Notes under the pieces: generated by a model | What the model saw: only the letters and a program-made list of their open reading frames with translations | Told to the model about the DNA's origin: nothing | Database searches by the model: none | Shown: in pieces, positions 1-11,487 of the stretch | Layout of the letters: each line of letters opens with the position of its first letter | How positions within the stretch are numbered: position 1 is the stretch's first letter | Position numbers and translations under genes: made by a program | Assembly: GCA_028023455.1 (NCBI GenBank) | Contig: JAQFVV010000501.1 | Span: 252,001 to 316,000, forward strand | Direction of reading: 5' to 3' | Origin: Epiperipatus broadwayi | Taxonomy: Eukaryota; Onychophora; Udeonychophora; Euonychophora; Peripatidae | Length of the DNA stretch: 64,000 nucleotides

Positions 1-1
1 T

Positions 2-1963
2 ACTGATCAACCATTTGTATCATCTTCACATTCATTAGATTGTGCTGAAATGTTACCATCTGTTCTTAATAGTGATGCTGGTTTAGCATTGGTTCATAGA
101 GTTACAGATTCTTCTGAATGCACTAACAATATTTTAGTTTCTGGAAATACAAATACTAATAAATCTAACCCAAATATTTATAGCAATGACTTTTTATGTT
201 TAGCTAATAAGGAAAACAATGTGATTAATCTAACTGACATTAATCTTAGTGAGGCAGAATGTTCACTGTTAAATAAAGGTTTATCTTTTTGCCCTACAGT
301 TCAGTCATTTTATCAAAAAAATGAATTTAAAATTCATCAGGATTTAGATAATTTTTCAAGAAGACTTAGATTAAGAGAATTTTTTGGAAACCAAGAATGT
401 GATACTATTGGAAAATTACGATCTGATTGGACACCACCACATCAAAGGAATGTGTTATTAGATACGTACATTGATAATGTATATCAGGATATTATTAATG
501 AAATTAGACTTAAACAACATAGTAAGTATAAGAGTAATTTAACATTGAGAGAGATGAATGCATTACGTAATTTAGTGAAAAGACAGGATATTATTATAAA
601 ACCAGCTGACAAAGGTGGATCAATAGTAATTATGAATAAAGATGATTATGTTAAAAAAGCTCTGGAGCTTTTAGATGATAAAATTTTTTATGAGCCTATT
701 TCACTAACCACTATTAATTCATTATTCAAGGGTATACTTTTTAGTTTAAAAGATATGAGAGCTAGGGGTCTTATAAATAATAATGTATATAACTTTTTAG
801 TACCAACCAAAATTCATCCTAGTAGTTTTTATATTTTGCCAAAGATTCATAAACCTGGTTGTCCAGGCAGACCTATTGTAGCTAGTATTGGTAGTCCTAC
901 AGAAAATATTTCAGCATATGTTGATAATATTATTAAATTTATTCCACCATCATTTAATTCTTATGTTAAAGATACTACTCATTTTCTTTGCATGTTAGAA
1001 AATATTAAATCTGAATTACCAGTTGATTGTTTTTTGGTTACTTTGGATATTGTATCATTATACACAAATATACCTCATGATGATGGAGTTGAGGCTATTA
1101 AATGTGCTTTACAAGATAGAGAGTATGATCATGATTTTATTACTACTATGGTTGAATTAATATATTTGGTTTTAAGAAATAATTTTTTTACTTTTGATTC
1201 TAGATACTATTTACAGAAACAAGGTACTGCAATGGGTACAAAGATGGCACCAAGTTATGCGAATATTTTTATGTCAAAACTGGAGTCCTCTATACTTGAT
1301 AATGCTAAGCTGAAACCTCACACTTGGCTTAGATATATAGATGACATTTTCATGATATGGCCACATAGTGAAGTTGAACTTCATAATTTTTTAAGTTATT
1401 TAAATAATTTTAATAAACATATTAATTTCACAATGAATTTTTCAAAATCAATTGCTCATTTTCTTGATGTTGAAGTTATTTACACTAATAGAGTTCTTAC
1501 TACCACTGTATATAGGAAACCAACTGATAATAACTGCTATCTACATTTTTATAGTAACCATCCTAAACATTTAAAGGCTAATATTCCTTATAGTCAATTT
1601 TTAAGGATGAAGAGGATTTGTAATGATGAGAAATTTCTTCAACAAAATAATAGTATTTTATATAATAGATTGCTCAATATGAGGTATCCTAAGACATTGT
1701 TGGATAATGCAGTAAGGAGATCTTCTTTAATTGATAGAAAGAAACTTCTTTTATCTGAAAAGAGTAAAAAACAATTAGATGTTCCACCATTGGTTCTTAC
1801 TTTTAATAGAGATTTACCTAATATTAACCGGATATTGGCAAAACATTTTAACATATTACAGTCCACAGATTATTTAAAATCTATTTTTTCTGATCCACCT
1901 AAGGCTGTATATCGAAAACATAGATCACTTAGAGATATACTTGTCAAGAGCAAATTTTATTAG
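2..1963 (+). CDS. Penelope-type reverse transcriptase, N-terminus missing
   Basis: RNA-directed DNA polymerase of a Penelope-like element. The frame is open from base 2; the first ATG is at 50 but is probably internal. Counting residues from that ATG, the N-terminal part is followed by the DKG-type motif KPADKGG near residue 184-190, the SFYILPKIHKPG block near 261, motif A LDIVSLY with its Asp at 333, motif B QGTAMGTKMAP near 390, and the catalytic YIDD at 429-432. FLDVEV and VYRKPTD follow, as is typical of the family. All key RT residues are present. The frame stops at 1963, just where the linker to the GIY-YIG domain should begin; that linker continues one frame over. This is either a one-base insertion in this copy or a +1 frameshift. 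Confidence 0.9.
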   Translation, partial: TDQPFVSSSHSLDCAEMLPSVLNSDAGLALVHRVTDSSECTNNILVSGNTNTNKSNPNIYSNDFLCLANKENNVINLTDINLSEAECSLLNKGLSFCPTVQSFYQKNEFKIHQDLDNFSRRLRLREFFGNQECDTIGKLRSDWTPPHQRNVLLDTYIDNVYQDIINEIRLKQHSKYKSNLTLREMNALRNLVKRQDIIIKPADKGGSIVIMNKDDYVKKALELLDDKIFYEPISLTTINSLFKGILFSLKDMRARGLINNNVYNFLVPTKIHPSSFYILPKIHKPGCPGRPIVASIGSPTENISAYVDNIIKFIPPSFNSYVKDTTHFLCMLENIKSELPVDCFLVTLDIVSLYTNIPHDDGVEAIKCALQDREYDHDFITTMVELIYLVLRNNFFTFDSRYYLQKQGTAMGTKMAPSYANIFMSKLESSILDNAKLKPHTWLRYIDDIFMIWPHSEVELHNFLSYLNNFNKHINFTMNFSKSIAHFLDVEVIYTNRVLTTTVYRKPTDNNCYLHFYSNHPKHLKANIPYSQFLRMKRICNDEKFLQQNNSILYNRLLNMRYPKTLLDNAVRRSSLIDRKKLLLSEKSKKQLDVPPLVLTFNRDLPNINRILAKHFNILQSTDYLKSIFSDPPKAVYRKHRSLRDILVKSKFY

Positions 1964-2432
1964 TAGATCTGTACAGGAAAAAGGATGTTCTCCATGTAAA
2001 GATAAAAGATGTTTTACATGTAAACATATTGTTGTGACAAAAGTGGTCTTTAGTACTAAGAATTGTAATTTCAAATGGTATATTCCTAATTATGTTACAT
2101 GTAAAAGTGTTAATTTGATATATTTGATAGAGTGTAGTAGATGTTTAAACCAGTATATAGGTGAGTCAGCAAATAGTTTACATGTCAGAATGACTAATCA
2201 TAGATTTGACATTTTGCATAAGAATAAAGATAGACCGGTTTCAAAACATTTTAACTTACCGAATCATTCAATTGATGATTTAAAAGTAGTGATTCTTCAG
2301 GAAGGTTTTTCTTCTACAAGGGAGAGGAAACAAAAGGAGAGTTTTTTTATTTTTAAATTCAAGACCTTAGAACCGCATGGATTGAATTTGAACACTGGAA
2401 CTATTACATCTCTGGGTTACCTGGTCTCCTAA
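1941..2432 (+). CDS. Penelope linker and GIY-YIG endonuclease domain
   Basis: C-terminal endonuclease part of the same polyprotein, read one frame over from the RT. It has no ATG at its beginning (the first codon is TTG), so it is best read as the continuation of the RT frame. The Cys-rich linker CSPCKDKRCFTC lies at about residues 16-27. The GIY-YIG core follows: LIYLIEC at about 58-64 and QYIGES at about 70-75, then R and H residues and a distal Glu (KQKESFFI). In this family the domain nicks target DNA to prime reverse transcription. The domain ends with a normal TAA at 2430-2432. Confidence 0.85.
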   Translation: MSRANFISRSVQEKGCSPCKDKRCFTCKHIVVTKVVFSTKNCNFKWYIPNYVTCKSVNLIYLIECSRCLNQYIGESANSLHVRMTNHRFDILHKNKDRPVSKHFNLPNHSIDDLKVVILQEGFSSTRERKQKESFFIFKFKTLEPHGLNLNTGTITSLGYLVS

Positions 2433-2935
2433 ATGATTTCTATATGTGTGTTTTTTATGTGAAAATTTTTCTTATATGAGGTTTTTTTATGTAAAGATTG
2501 GTTACATGGATGTTTAATATCTGTGTTTAATTGGTTTATAGATAAATAATTAGTTATAAATTATTGTACTTTGCACTAACTATAATTTTTTTAAAATGTA
2601 TAAGTATTTTAGTTTTTAATGAATATTAATGTGAGCACAGCTATTTTTTGTGTGTGAGCATAGTTTAATTTTTCTATGTATGCACATATGTATAATATTT
2701 TAATTTTTAATTTTGGATTTTTTATTTTTATATTTATTTTAATTTAAATAGAATTTAAGCTTGATTAGGAGGGAATGTAGTTTTTTTTTTTTTTTTGTTT
2801 GAATTTTGTCATTGATTGGGTAGATATTCTGTGTTAGATTTTGTGACCAATCAGGGGGGTTTTGTTAAATTTTTAATCTTTTACCAAATCTGTAATTTTT
2901 GATTATCGCCATTTTACTGTGTATTTTTTTTCTTT

Positions 2936-2963
2936 CTGATGAAAACCAGTCCTCTGGTTGAAA
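2936..2963 (+). ncRNA. hammerhead-like ribozyme core in Penelope 3' region
   Basis: CTGATGA (2936-2942) and GAAA (2960-2963) flank a perfect 6-bp helix II, AACCAG with CTGGTT, and a 4-nt loop; one extra A separates CTGATGA from the helix. Penelope-like elements are known to carry hammerheads in their terminal repeats, and this one lies 0.5 kb after the GIY-YIG frame. I could not find convincing helix I strands or a clear cleavage triplet, so it may be decayed. Confidence 0.45.
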
Positions 2964-3050
2964 TATTATATTATTTATTGGATTTATAAGTCTTTATTTT
3001 TTTGTTTTTATATGTATTTCCTTTGGTTAGTTTGTTATATATTAATATTT

Positions 3051-3051
<1 letters not shown>

Positions 3052-3085
<34 letters not shown>

Positions 3086-3118
3086 TATATATATACAAAT
3101 TTATATATATATATATAT
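3052..3118. repeat. (TA)n microsatellite
   Basis: Long alternating T and A runs broken by short interruptions. It may be the 3' tail of the Penelope element or simply a target site. Confidence 0.9.
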
Positions 3119-3125
3119 TCAATAC

Positions 3126-3317
3126 ATATACCATTTCCAACTTTTCCTATACACTTAAGAATACTATTTTTATACCAAATCTTTACTCTTACAGTTTCAT
3201 CTGTCCTGCCGTCATCATCAGAATTTTTTATAATCCTAAATAGGATTATCTGTAAGAGTTAAGTTTTGGTGTAGAAAATAGTATTGTTAAGTGTATAAGA
3301 AGGTTGGAAGTGGTATA
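3126..3317. mobile_element. foldback element (long inverted repeat)
   Basis: The left arm (about 3128-3195) and right arm (about 3250-3317) are imperfect inverted copies; for instance TATACCATTTCC on the left pairs with GGAAGTGGTATA on the right. The loop is about 55 bp. On the minus strand the inner left arm reads CTGATGA, a spacer and GAAAC, a weak hammerhead-like arrangement without a good helix II. No coding potential. Confidence 0.7.
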
Positions 3318-3329
3318 ATATACCTCACA

Positions 3330-4140
3330 GAGTACCATGATGGTGTTTCTGTGCTTCAGCTTTTAATTAATCTTTTACAGTTATCTTTGGAATTATTGTA
3401 CCATATTTTATGTTCATTTCATGATAAGACTTCCAAGTCAACATTGATTTATTAGTTCAAAAAAATTTGAAGATGTCATTAGTTCACAGAGCATTTTACT
3501 GAGAGAAACTGCAGATAAGCTGACAAAAGCTTAGAAGTCACCAATTAGTAGATTCTTTCATCTTGAGTGTGGAAACAAACTTATAAGCCCCCTTTAATTA
3601 TTCTTAGAGGCAAGCAAAAGAAATTGCATAATTTCATAAATTTATTTAAATATTTATGATTGTTTTTACAAAATATTTGTATAATGTTTATTAAAAAATA
3701 CATATATTCATGTTAACACTTAGATTTTTTTTTTTAAATATGTTTTATTTTACAAATGTGAGAAATTTGAAATAAGAAAAGGAAACTACAATTTTTATAT
3801 TTTGTCAAACATTATATTAAATTTTTGGGATAATTTAATAAATAAAATTCAATTTTCAATTTTAAAACAATATTTCATAGCTTTATAGATGATTTTATGG
3901 AATTCATTCAACAAAGGTTTTAGTTTTTTTTAATAGTTAATGACAATTAGTCAATAAGAAAAAAAATAAATGTTCTTGTTACATATTTCAGTTTATTATT
4001 ATTGTTGTTAATATTATTATTATTTTATATTGCTATACTTCAATTATGATTTTTTAGAATGGTTTTCATTTGTAAACTTATATTTCTAACAAATCGAGAC
4101 TGTTTTATTGATATATAATATTGAATAAAGGTATTAATGC
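3330..4140. other. A+T-rich stretch with no recognised gene
   Basis: Low-complexity A+T-rich DNA with homopolymer runs. I see no long frame, splice-bounded exon, RNA gene or repeat arms here. Confidence 0.6.
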
Positions 4141-4142
4141 CA

Positions 4143-5084
4143 TATTACTTTAAATATAAGATGCTCCCTAATTTAAGATGCAGGATTTTAAGCCTGAAAA
4201 ATTGGGAAAAAATTTACTCCTGAATTTAAGGTGCATATACGTACTTAAATAGGAAACTAATATAAATACAGTAAACTCACTTAATTTGTTGTGAATCTTC
4301 TTCATATATATGATACTTTCATTTTCTACATCTTTACTTTCAGAATTTAAATTCTCATCTTCACTATCCCATCAGGTATATTATCTTTAGACAATTTAAG
4401 TTGCAGCTAAATGTTACAATTTGTTTGCCAATTAGCTTTTGCATAAAAGTACATTTTTTTATTAAAATCTGAATCATTCTTCTAAAATAATTTATATTTT
4501 TACAAATATTTTTTGAAAAAAATAAATGTATAAAAAAAAAATTCTAAAACATACATTTTCACTTTAAAATCAAAATGAAAATATCAGATTTGTCAAAATC
4601 AGAAAAATAACCTTAAAAATGCTAAAACACATGGTTTCATTAGAAAAATCGAAATGAAGCTATTGGAACTGTGAAAATTTTCACAAGTGTTCTCTTGTGT
4701 AGGGAACAAGAAACAAACAGTCAACTTGGAAGGCAGGCTATTACCTCATTGTTATATTGATTTGTCAGTTGTAAAAAAATTCTATAAGTTATTTGATAGA
4801 GTTTTCTCAATAAAATAATGGCAAAATTGGAAAAATAATATTAAAATAGTGGTTTGGAGAGAGATGTAACTTTGTTTTCAAAATTAATTCAAAAATATTG
4901 ATTAAAAAGATTTAACATGCTATTCTACACAAATAATAATTGTAATCTTTATGTGCATGTATAATGTAAAGCAAAAATCCATAGAAATAAGATATTATAA
5001 ATTTTCATTTTGGATTTAAGATGCACCCTTCTTTTAGAGATTCAAAATTTAGAAAAAAAAGTGTGTCTTATGTTTGAAGTAATA
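4143..5084. mobile_element. MITE with terminal inverted repeats and TA duplication
   Basis: The left end TATTACTTTAAATATAAG and the inverted right end TATTACTTCAAACATAAG match at most positions, and both ends carry TA, as expected of a Tc1/mariner or pogo-type insertion. Just inside both ends lies a TTTAAGATGCA motif in opposite orientation. The ~900-bp interior is non-coding. About 400 bp of the interior (4430-4860) recurs at 13310-13790, confirming a repeat family. The RTE fragment starts directly at the right boundary. Confidence 0.7.
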
Positions 5085-6425
5085 CAGATGTACCAGATGA
5101 TTGGAAGAATGCAGTAATAATATTAATATTTAAAGAAGGTGATAAAGAAGATATTAGAAATTACAGACTTATCAGCCTTTTATCAGTTTTATACAAAATT
5201 TTTACAAAGATAATTACAACTCATCTACAAAGAACATTGGATTTCCACCAACCAAGAGAACAAGCTGGATTTAAAAGTGGTTTTAGTACAGTAGATCATA
5301 TCCAGGTATTGAGAGAAGTTATAGAAAGGACAAATGAATAAGAGTTGCCATTATGCTTTGGATTTGTAGATTATAAAAAGGCATTTGATTCTATCAGCAT
5401 TTCTTCAGTGATTAAAGCATTGGATCATCAAGGTATAGATCCAGGATATTGTCATATTTTAAAGAATATTTATAAAAATGCAACAGCAACAATTAGATTA
5501 CATAATGATACTGGGAAAGTCAACATTGAGAAGGGTGTAAAACAGGGTGACTCCATTTCTCCAAAACTTTTTACAGCAGGACTGCAATAAGTACTTTGTG
5601 GATTAAAATGGGAAACTAAAGGAGTGAAAGTAAATGGAGATTATTTAAGTCATTTAGATTTCGCAGATGATGTAGTTGTTTTTGCAAATAATGCTTGAGC
5701 TGCAGAAAATGCTGCAGGAATTATCAGATGAAAGTGGGAAAGTAGGACTAAAGATAAATGTTAAAAAGACTAAAGTAATGTTTAATTGATTTGCTCAAAA
5801 TATGAAAATAAAGATTGATTATGATGAATTAGAAGAAGTTAACAGTTACAAATACCTTGGTCAGATTATTAATACAGATGGAAACATAATGGGTGAAATT
5901 AATCATAGAATTAAACTTGCCTTTGAGTGCTTTTGGTAGAAATAACTTGATACTAAAAGGAAATATGCCTATGTATTTGAAAAGGAAGGTTTTTAACAAT
6001 GTGTTTTGCCAGTTCTTACTTATGGATCTGAGACCTGGATACTTAATAGAAGAGCAATACAGAGACTTCAGACCACTCAGAGATATAAAGAGATCCATGC
6101 AGGGAGTAACAAGAAGAGATCGAAAACACAATGTATGGATAAGATAACAAACATGTGTTACTGAACTCATTGAAAAAATTAAAAGATTGAAGTGGGGTTG
6201 GGCTGCAAATATTGCTAGAAGAGATGATAATAGATGGACAATTGAAGTCTTAAACTGGATTCCAAGAGATTCAGAAAGAGACCACATGTGAGATGGCTGG
6301 ATGAGATAAGAAAGTGTGCAGGGGTGATGTGGAGAAGCTAAAGATCAAAGATGGATTGAACTTGGAGAGACCTTCATCCTGCAGTTGATTGATAATGGTT
6401 GATGATGATGATGACAGTACTAAAA
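5084..6425 (+). pseudogene. RTE-type LINE, reverse transcriptase half and 3' end, decayed
   Basis: Translation with breaks gives the RT of an RTE/BovB-like LINE: PDDWKNAVIILIF near the start, YRLISLLSVLYKIFTKII, EQAGFKSGFSTVDHI, then in the longest open piece (5345-5590) FGFVDYKKAFDSI with the motif A Asp and KQGDSISPKLFTAGLQ as motif B. The FADD box appears at about 5659-5670 (LDFADDVVVFA). Downstream are the family's C-terminal blocks (LTYGSETW, GVTRRDRKHN, NRWTIEVLNW). The 3' end runs into a short TGA-repeat tail near 6395-6415. Multiple stops and frameshifts make it inactive, and the endonuclease half is absent. Confidence 0.85.
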
Positions 6426-7364
6426 TTAAAATATTAAACTACTAATTCAAATAACCACTAGGGGGTGGTGGAAAAACATTAAAATGAGGAAAAAATAATA
6501 TTTATTTGACAAATAAATTATTTTCATTGCAAAATATGTTTTTTGTTTTTATTTAATTACACTCTTGTAGCTGTAAATTTAATAATAAATGCAGTCATTT
6601 TATTTTTTATGGATTAGTTCTTTTTAGTTCTATGGATAATACTATATAGCTATATCATGTGGGTAGACTGTACACTACATTAGCACCATTCAATTATAAT
6701 TAACTTATAGTCTGGAAGATTTTTAAAATTTTATATCTTTTTAAATCTATAGAGCATTTCCTGGTATTCTGTCGTTTGCTGTTATTTGCCTTTGTGATTT
6801 GTAATTTCTATTTAGAAATGATTCTAAATTCTTTAATATTAAATAAATTCACTGGGATTATAGGTCAATAATATTGCAGAGAAACAACTTTAATAATTTT
6901 TTGTAACCTATTCCTTACACTTTGTGTAACTGCAATTAAAGTCTCAATTTATTCTTTATTCACATTCCAAGTAATTTTGTGCATGTGTTTATGGAAGGAG
7001 AGATTGCAACAGTAAAAGTGTGACTCATTTCTTTAAAAATTTAATAAAAATTGAAGAGCACAAACTATTTTTTTCCTCTCATACATTTCTCTCAAAATTG
7101 TTCCATTTTATAAGTATATATTTTTATAATAATTACCACTGTTTCTTCAAATATTTTCACAGAAGAACAATTGGTTTGTGATTTTTATTTTTTGTTAAAT
7201 TGTAGAAGAAATGAATTTATTATTTAGTTGTTGCAATTTCTCCCTTGCTTATGCATGCACAAATTAATATGATTTTAAATAAAACATGTCCTAATATTGA
7301 CAGAAAAGATTTTTGTTAATTGAGAGGAGACTCTTTGATTTTTCTGTGTTAAAGTAATTGAACA
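6426..7364. other. A+T-rich stretch, nothing recognised
   Basis: No frame, repeat arm or RNA structure that I can support. Confidence 0.55.
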
Positions 7365-7620
7365 GGTCTAATTTCCTAATGTCCACTCCATGTATCCTTG
7401 TCACTGCAGGATATTACTTAGATGGTAAATAAGCATGAATCAGATACTCACCAATAACACATTAACCATTATGGTCAGTATATTGGTTTTTTTAAAAGCC
7501 CTGTGTTTGAAATCAAGAAACACCATTCTCTTGCTTCCCAGTTGCCTAACAGTTTTTAATTGAAAAATCAGTTGGATTTTCTTGAAGGCAAGATGAATGC
7601 GTGTAGGAATGGTTTTTTTC
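7365..7620 (+). repeat. dispersed repeat, copy 1 of 2
   Basis: Shares ordered blocks with 44420-44660: AATGTCCACTCCAT, a GTGTTTGAAA-like block, TTGCCTAACAG and a closing block around ATGAATGCGTGT. The blocks keep their order and approximate spacing, so both are old copies of one non-coding repeat. Family unknown. Confidence 0.55.
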
Positions 7621-8133
7621 CATACATATTTGCAATGATGGCAGGCAAAACTAAATTATGGTCATATTCTCAGGAGACTATAAAATTACCACAAGGAAGT
7701 GTTTTGTGACTCAAGCATCTATTCAATGCTGACTTTTAATAAAAAAAAGGTACTTATGACTGCAGATAACTTTCACATGAAGGAAGATATGTTGTACAAT
7801 TTAATGACATGATCCAGATCTAGGGGGTAACACATCAAGCTTGAAGAAGTATCTAAATAAAGAACCGGGAAAGGCCTTGATACTCCATGACATCCCAGAT
7901 TAAGGTTGCAAGTGGGATATAATGACATTTAAGGATTACCTCAATTTTAATTATAATGTTAGGAAGCTTTTGGGAAAAAATGTAATTTTGGAAATAATTT
8001 ATTACTATTATGTAATAAGTTAAATCTTGTATTAGAAATGTATTAATGTTCTTGCATTAGCATTTAACCCATTTATATTAAACATTTATTCAAATTTATG
8101 GGCTCTGTAATCACATTACTGACCTTTTTAATT

Positions 8134-8230
8134 CTGAGTTTATTTCCATTGGTAGAGTTTCTGACTCTGGATTGGAAGGTCCCAGGATCGATTTTGACAC
8201 TCATAGTTCTGGTGCCCAAACTTCTTAGGA
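8134..8230 (+). repeat. tRNA-like SINE fragment
   Basis: An A-box-like segment ATTGGTAGAGTTT (8148-8160) and a B-box-like segment AGGATCGATTTTG near 8184 are spaced as in a tRNA-type Pol III promoter. Related segments occur at 18050-18175 and 27300-27485. No A tail or target duplication is seen. Confidence 0.4.
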
Positions 8231-8384
8231 ATTCCCAAGCAATAAAACCATATGTCTTTTTTTTTCTTGTTTCTATCTGTTTGGATTCTCTTTATGAAGC
8301 CATGATTATCATTTACTTGCTTGACAAACAAATATTGAAAGCACAAGAGGAATGGGATTTATTATAAATAAAGAATGGAAGAAC

Positions 8385-9530
8385 AACACTGTAGAGATTA
8401 ATTGTATATTAGTTATTCAACTTAATGGTTTATGCACCAACAAGTTATTGTAATGACAGAGTCGAGGATTTTTAAATAGATATACAAATTGCTTTTGATT
8501 AAACCAAAATGACATTTTAAAATTGTCACAGGAGACTTTAATGCTTGAATTGATTAACATTTGGGTAAATTTTGTTACAGTGCTAGAAATGAGGGATAAT
8601 ACAGATTTGTGGAATTCAGAAAAAAAAATATATTATAATTTTTTTTAGACAAATGCTATCAGAAATGGGCATGGAAGCATCCAAGTGAAGGTACAGCAAA
8701 AATGGATTTTATTTTAACTAATAGAAAATATGTATTGTTCTTAATAGACTTAACACAGAAAGTGATCATTGATTAGTAGAATCCAAGATATATGTTTATA
8801 AAAAACTAGAGAGGCAAAAATTATTAAAAAAAAAAAAAACAATGTTAACACTTGATATTTCCAACCTTCAGAAACGCCCGGAGAATTTAAATTATAACTT
8901 GTAAATCGTTTTAAAGTATTAACAGATTCTGAAAATGATTCAGACTTGAATGAAATCAATAAGAAGATAACTGATATTCTATTAAGAACTGAAAGAAAGA
9001 TATCTGGTATAAAATGTGTACCAGTAAATCTTCTACTGAGACAAAAAAACATGTATGAAGAAAAGAGAAAGTATGAAAAATTTTAAAAAGATCCACCAAG
9101 AATTAAATTTTTACAGTTATGTATAATGATATAAAGATTTAATTATTAAGTAAGAAAATATAATTAGAAATTGACAAGGAATGTTATAGAAGAGAATAAA
9201 AGTCTCAAAGGCATAAAACAATATTTTAGTGTTGGAAGTAAAGTTATTTGTGAAATAAGAAGAAAAGCTAGAACTATTATTAAAAAGACAGATGACATCA
9301 TGAAATGGATGGAAAAGTTTTATAAATAATCAAACATAATAAAGAACAAGAAAGCAAAGTACCTCCCCCTCTATAGTTATTACAACTTCTGAATTACCTA
9401 GTATTTTAAATGAAGAAATAGAATATTCAATTAAATCTATTAAGAAAAACTTCTATAAATGAAGGAATTATAATTTATGTTTGGAGCGACCTTCACCATG
9501 GCAGTTGATTGAGAATGAATCATTCCTGCA
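8385..9530 (+). pseudogene. RTE-type LINE with APE endonuclease but RT deleted
   Basis: Decayed APE-type endonuclease: YAPTSYCNDRVEDF near 8430, the catalytic GDFNA motif at 8531-8545, KMDFILTNRKYV near 8702 and ESDH near 8757. The linker typical of RTE proteins follows (NKSLKGIKQYF near 9200, MKWMEKFY near 9302, EEIEYSIKSIKK near 9415). At about 9475 it jumps directly to the RTE 3' end (GGAGCGACCTTCACCATGG), which matches the 3' end of the copy at 6360-6400. The whole RT domain is therefore missing from an otherwise two-ended copy. Many stops. Confidence 0.8.
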
Positions 9531-11110
9531 AGTTATTGAATGACAAGAGACACAAAAATCATGAAAACAGAAGAAATAATATGTAAAGAAGTAAAACAGT
9601 GTTTAAGTAAATAAATATTACATGTAAAAGACATTTTAGTTTACATGTCTTTTAATTGCTTATTAATGATGTAAGAGACTTCCTTATTCAACGATGTAGC
9701 TGTAATTTTGAAATGTGAGAATAAAATGACAAAGATATGGCAAACAACTGCAAATTGCCATAAATGATTAGCAAATACAATTACACGGGCTTGCCTAAAA
9801 GGGGAAAAGTAATCAAATGATTTTATTGCTCGAGGGTTCTTAAGAAGAACAACGCCGGAAGCACTAGAATTGGTATCTATCCGCGGTCCTTTTACTCCAG
9901 AGTCTAAAACTTTATACCTGCACTAAAATTTGTAGGGCAGAAGCTTAATCATATACTCCCCATAACATATAGACGTTGAAATTTAAAAAAAAAAAAAAAC
10001 TATATCGCAATTTTACTATAAATATTTTATTTTATTTTTTCCCCCATGTTTTCATTAAGTAATCAATATTTTATAATTTTTATTTTCCATTTGTTAATTT
10101 GTATTTAATTAATTATTCTAATATTTACAAACATAATTAATTATTCATTAGAATTCAATATTTTTTTTTAACTTTTTAAAATAAGTTTTGATTTTTTTTT
10201 TTTATTATTTAAAAGTTATTATATTATTAATTAATAAGTTTACAGAAAATCAATTTTATCAGATTTTTTGTATTACACCATACATAATTTTTAACGCCTG
10301 GGGGCGTTGAGGCATGTATTGTGTTCTGAGCCTAAGGTAGGCTGTGAAAAACTAAGTAATTGTGCTTGATCATCATCGGCAGTAGTTTGCCGTTGTATGC
10401 TATTTTCTTAACAAAATTAGTACTAGAGCTTCAATTACAGTCATATCATAAACTTCAAAGAAGCTTATATCTCTATGGTGGTTTGCATAAACGAATAAAA
10501 AAAAAACACAATTTGAAATTATCTTTATTTTTCAAGTCTGTTAAAATATCAATGCTATCAGATTTAACTCTGGGTCAGTAGTGACATTTACTCTGTTTAC
10601 TGCATTCCAAGCTTAATGAACGTTTGATGACCGTACTCTCCAAATCTCCGTACTAATTTCTGATTAATACTTTTTCTTGGGAGAAAGGGGACACTGGGTT
10701 TGCACTTTTTTACCATAATATTTAATCTAAGGATTTCAATATTTTAAACATTCAAAGATTTGGAACCTATGACATAGTGCTTATATATAAGTCTAATGTT
10801 CTATTAACTATATATTATAATGCTCATAATTATATGATAACTGTAGGCATAGATATTTGTAAAAATATTCTTGTATATTATAACCAAGATTTTCATGATA
10901 TGATAATAAAAAAAATAATTATATATATATAACTAACAAAGCATTATATAACTCAGATTATTATTAAAATATCTATATCAGATGCTACACTAGAGTCTTG
11001 AATTGTTGCTTAAACAATGAATGATTACTAGATGACATTATTTTCAAAATCTCACATTATGTTCTGGTTATTAATCTTTCTCATTTTGGAACATTGAATT
11101 TATATGATAT
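9531..11110. other. A+T-rich stretch, nothing firm
   Basis: Contains a somewhat more GC-rich patch at 9780-9970 and an oligo-A run near 9985, possibly an old retroposed sequence in either direction. A CGCC-rich short motif occurs at 10293-10312. I recognise no gene. Confidence 0.5.
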
Positions 11111-11116
11111 ATTTAA

Positions 11117-11303
11117 TGGCCATTTTTATTTACTCATAGCTCTTAGGCTGATAACTTCAAGTTTGTAAATATATTTTTACCTCAGATCTAATTGGCTACG
11201 TTCATAAACATGGCCATTTTTATTTACTCATAGCTCTTAGGCTGATAACTTCAAGTTTGTAAATATATTTTTACCTCAGATCTAATTGGCTACGTTCATA
11301 AAA
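11117..11303. repeat. 94-bp tandem duplication, two near-perfect copies
   Basis: The segment beginning TGGCCATTTTTATTTACTC at 11117 repeats at 11211 with no difference that I can see over about 93 bp. The identity implies a very recent local duplication. Confidence 0.95.
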
Positions 11304-11487
11304 TTATATGCTGTGTGTGTATATATATATGATATAAATAGGAACAGCTTTATATTCTAGCACTATCTATATATAAGAATAAACAAAAATAACGGTAAAT
11401 ATAATATTATAGTCCAAATTATTTTGTAGCACTTTCGATTACGTGGTACGTCAGCTTTAATTGTATATAAATGTGTGTGTGTGTTAA

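Larger units (their letters stand above)
1..3117 (+). mobile_element. Penelope-like retroelement, 5' end outside the window
   Basis: The stretch holds an RT domain, then a Cys-rich linker and a GIY-YIG endonuclease, which is the order of canonical Penelope-like elements. The RT frame is open from base 2, so the element starts before the window. After the coding part come about 500 bp of T-rich 3' sequence, a hammerhead-like core at 2936-2963 and a (TA)n tract. The coding part has only one lesion, a one-base frame offset near 1940, so the copy is fairly young. The exact 3' boundary is not clear; the (TA)n tract was taken as the end. Confidence 0.85.

Noticed and set aside
3197-3220. Minus-strand CTGATGA and GAAAC in the 3126-3317 foldback element as a ribozyme
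   Set aside because: No usable helix II; kept only as a remark on that element.
5829-6287. 152-codon minus-strand frame
   Set aside because: Antisense shadow of the RTE reverse transcriptase; likewise 53926-54396 over the second RTE fragment.
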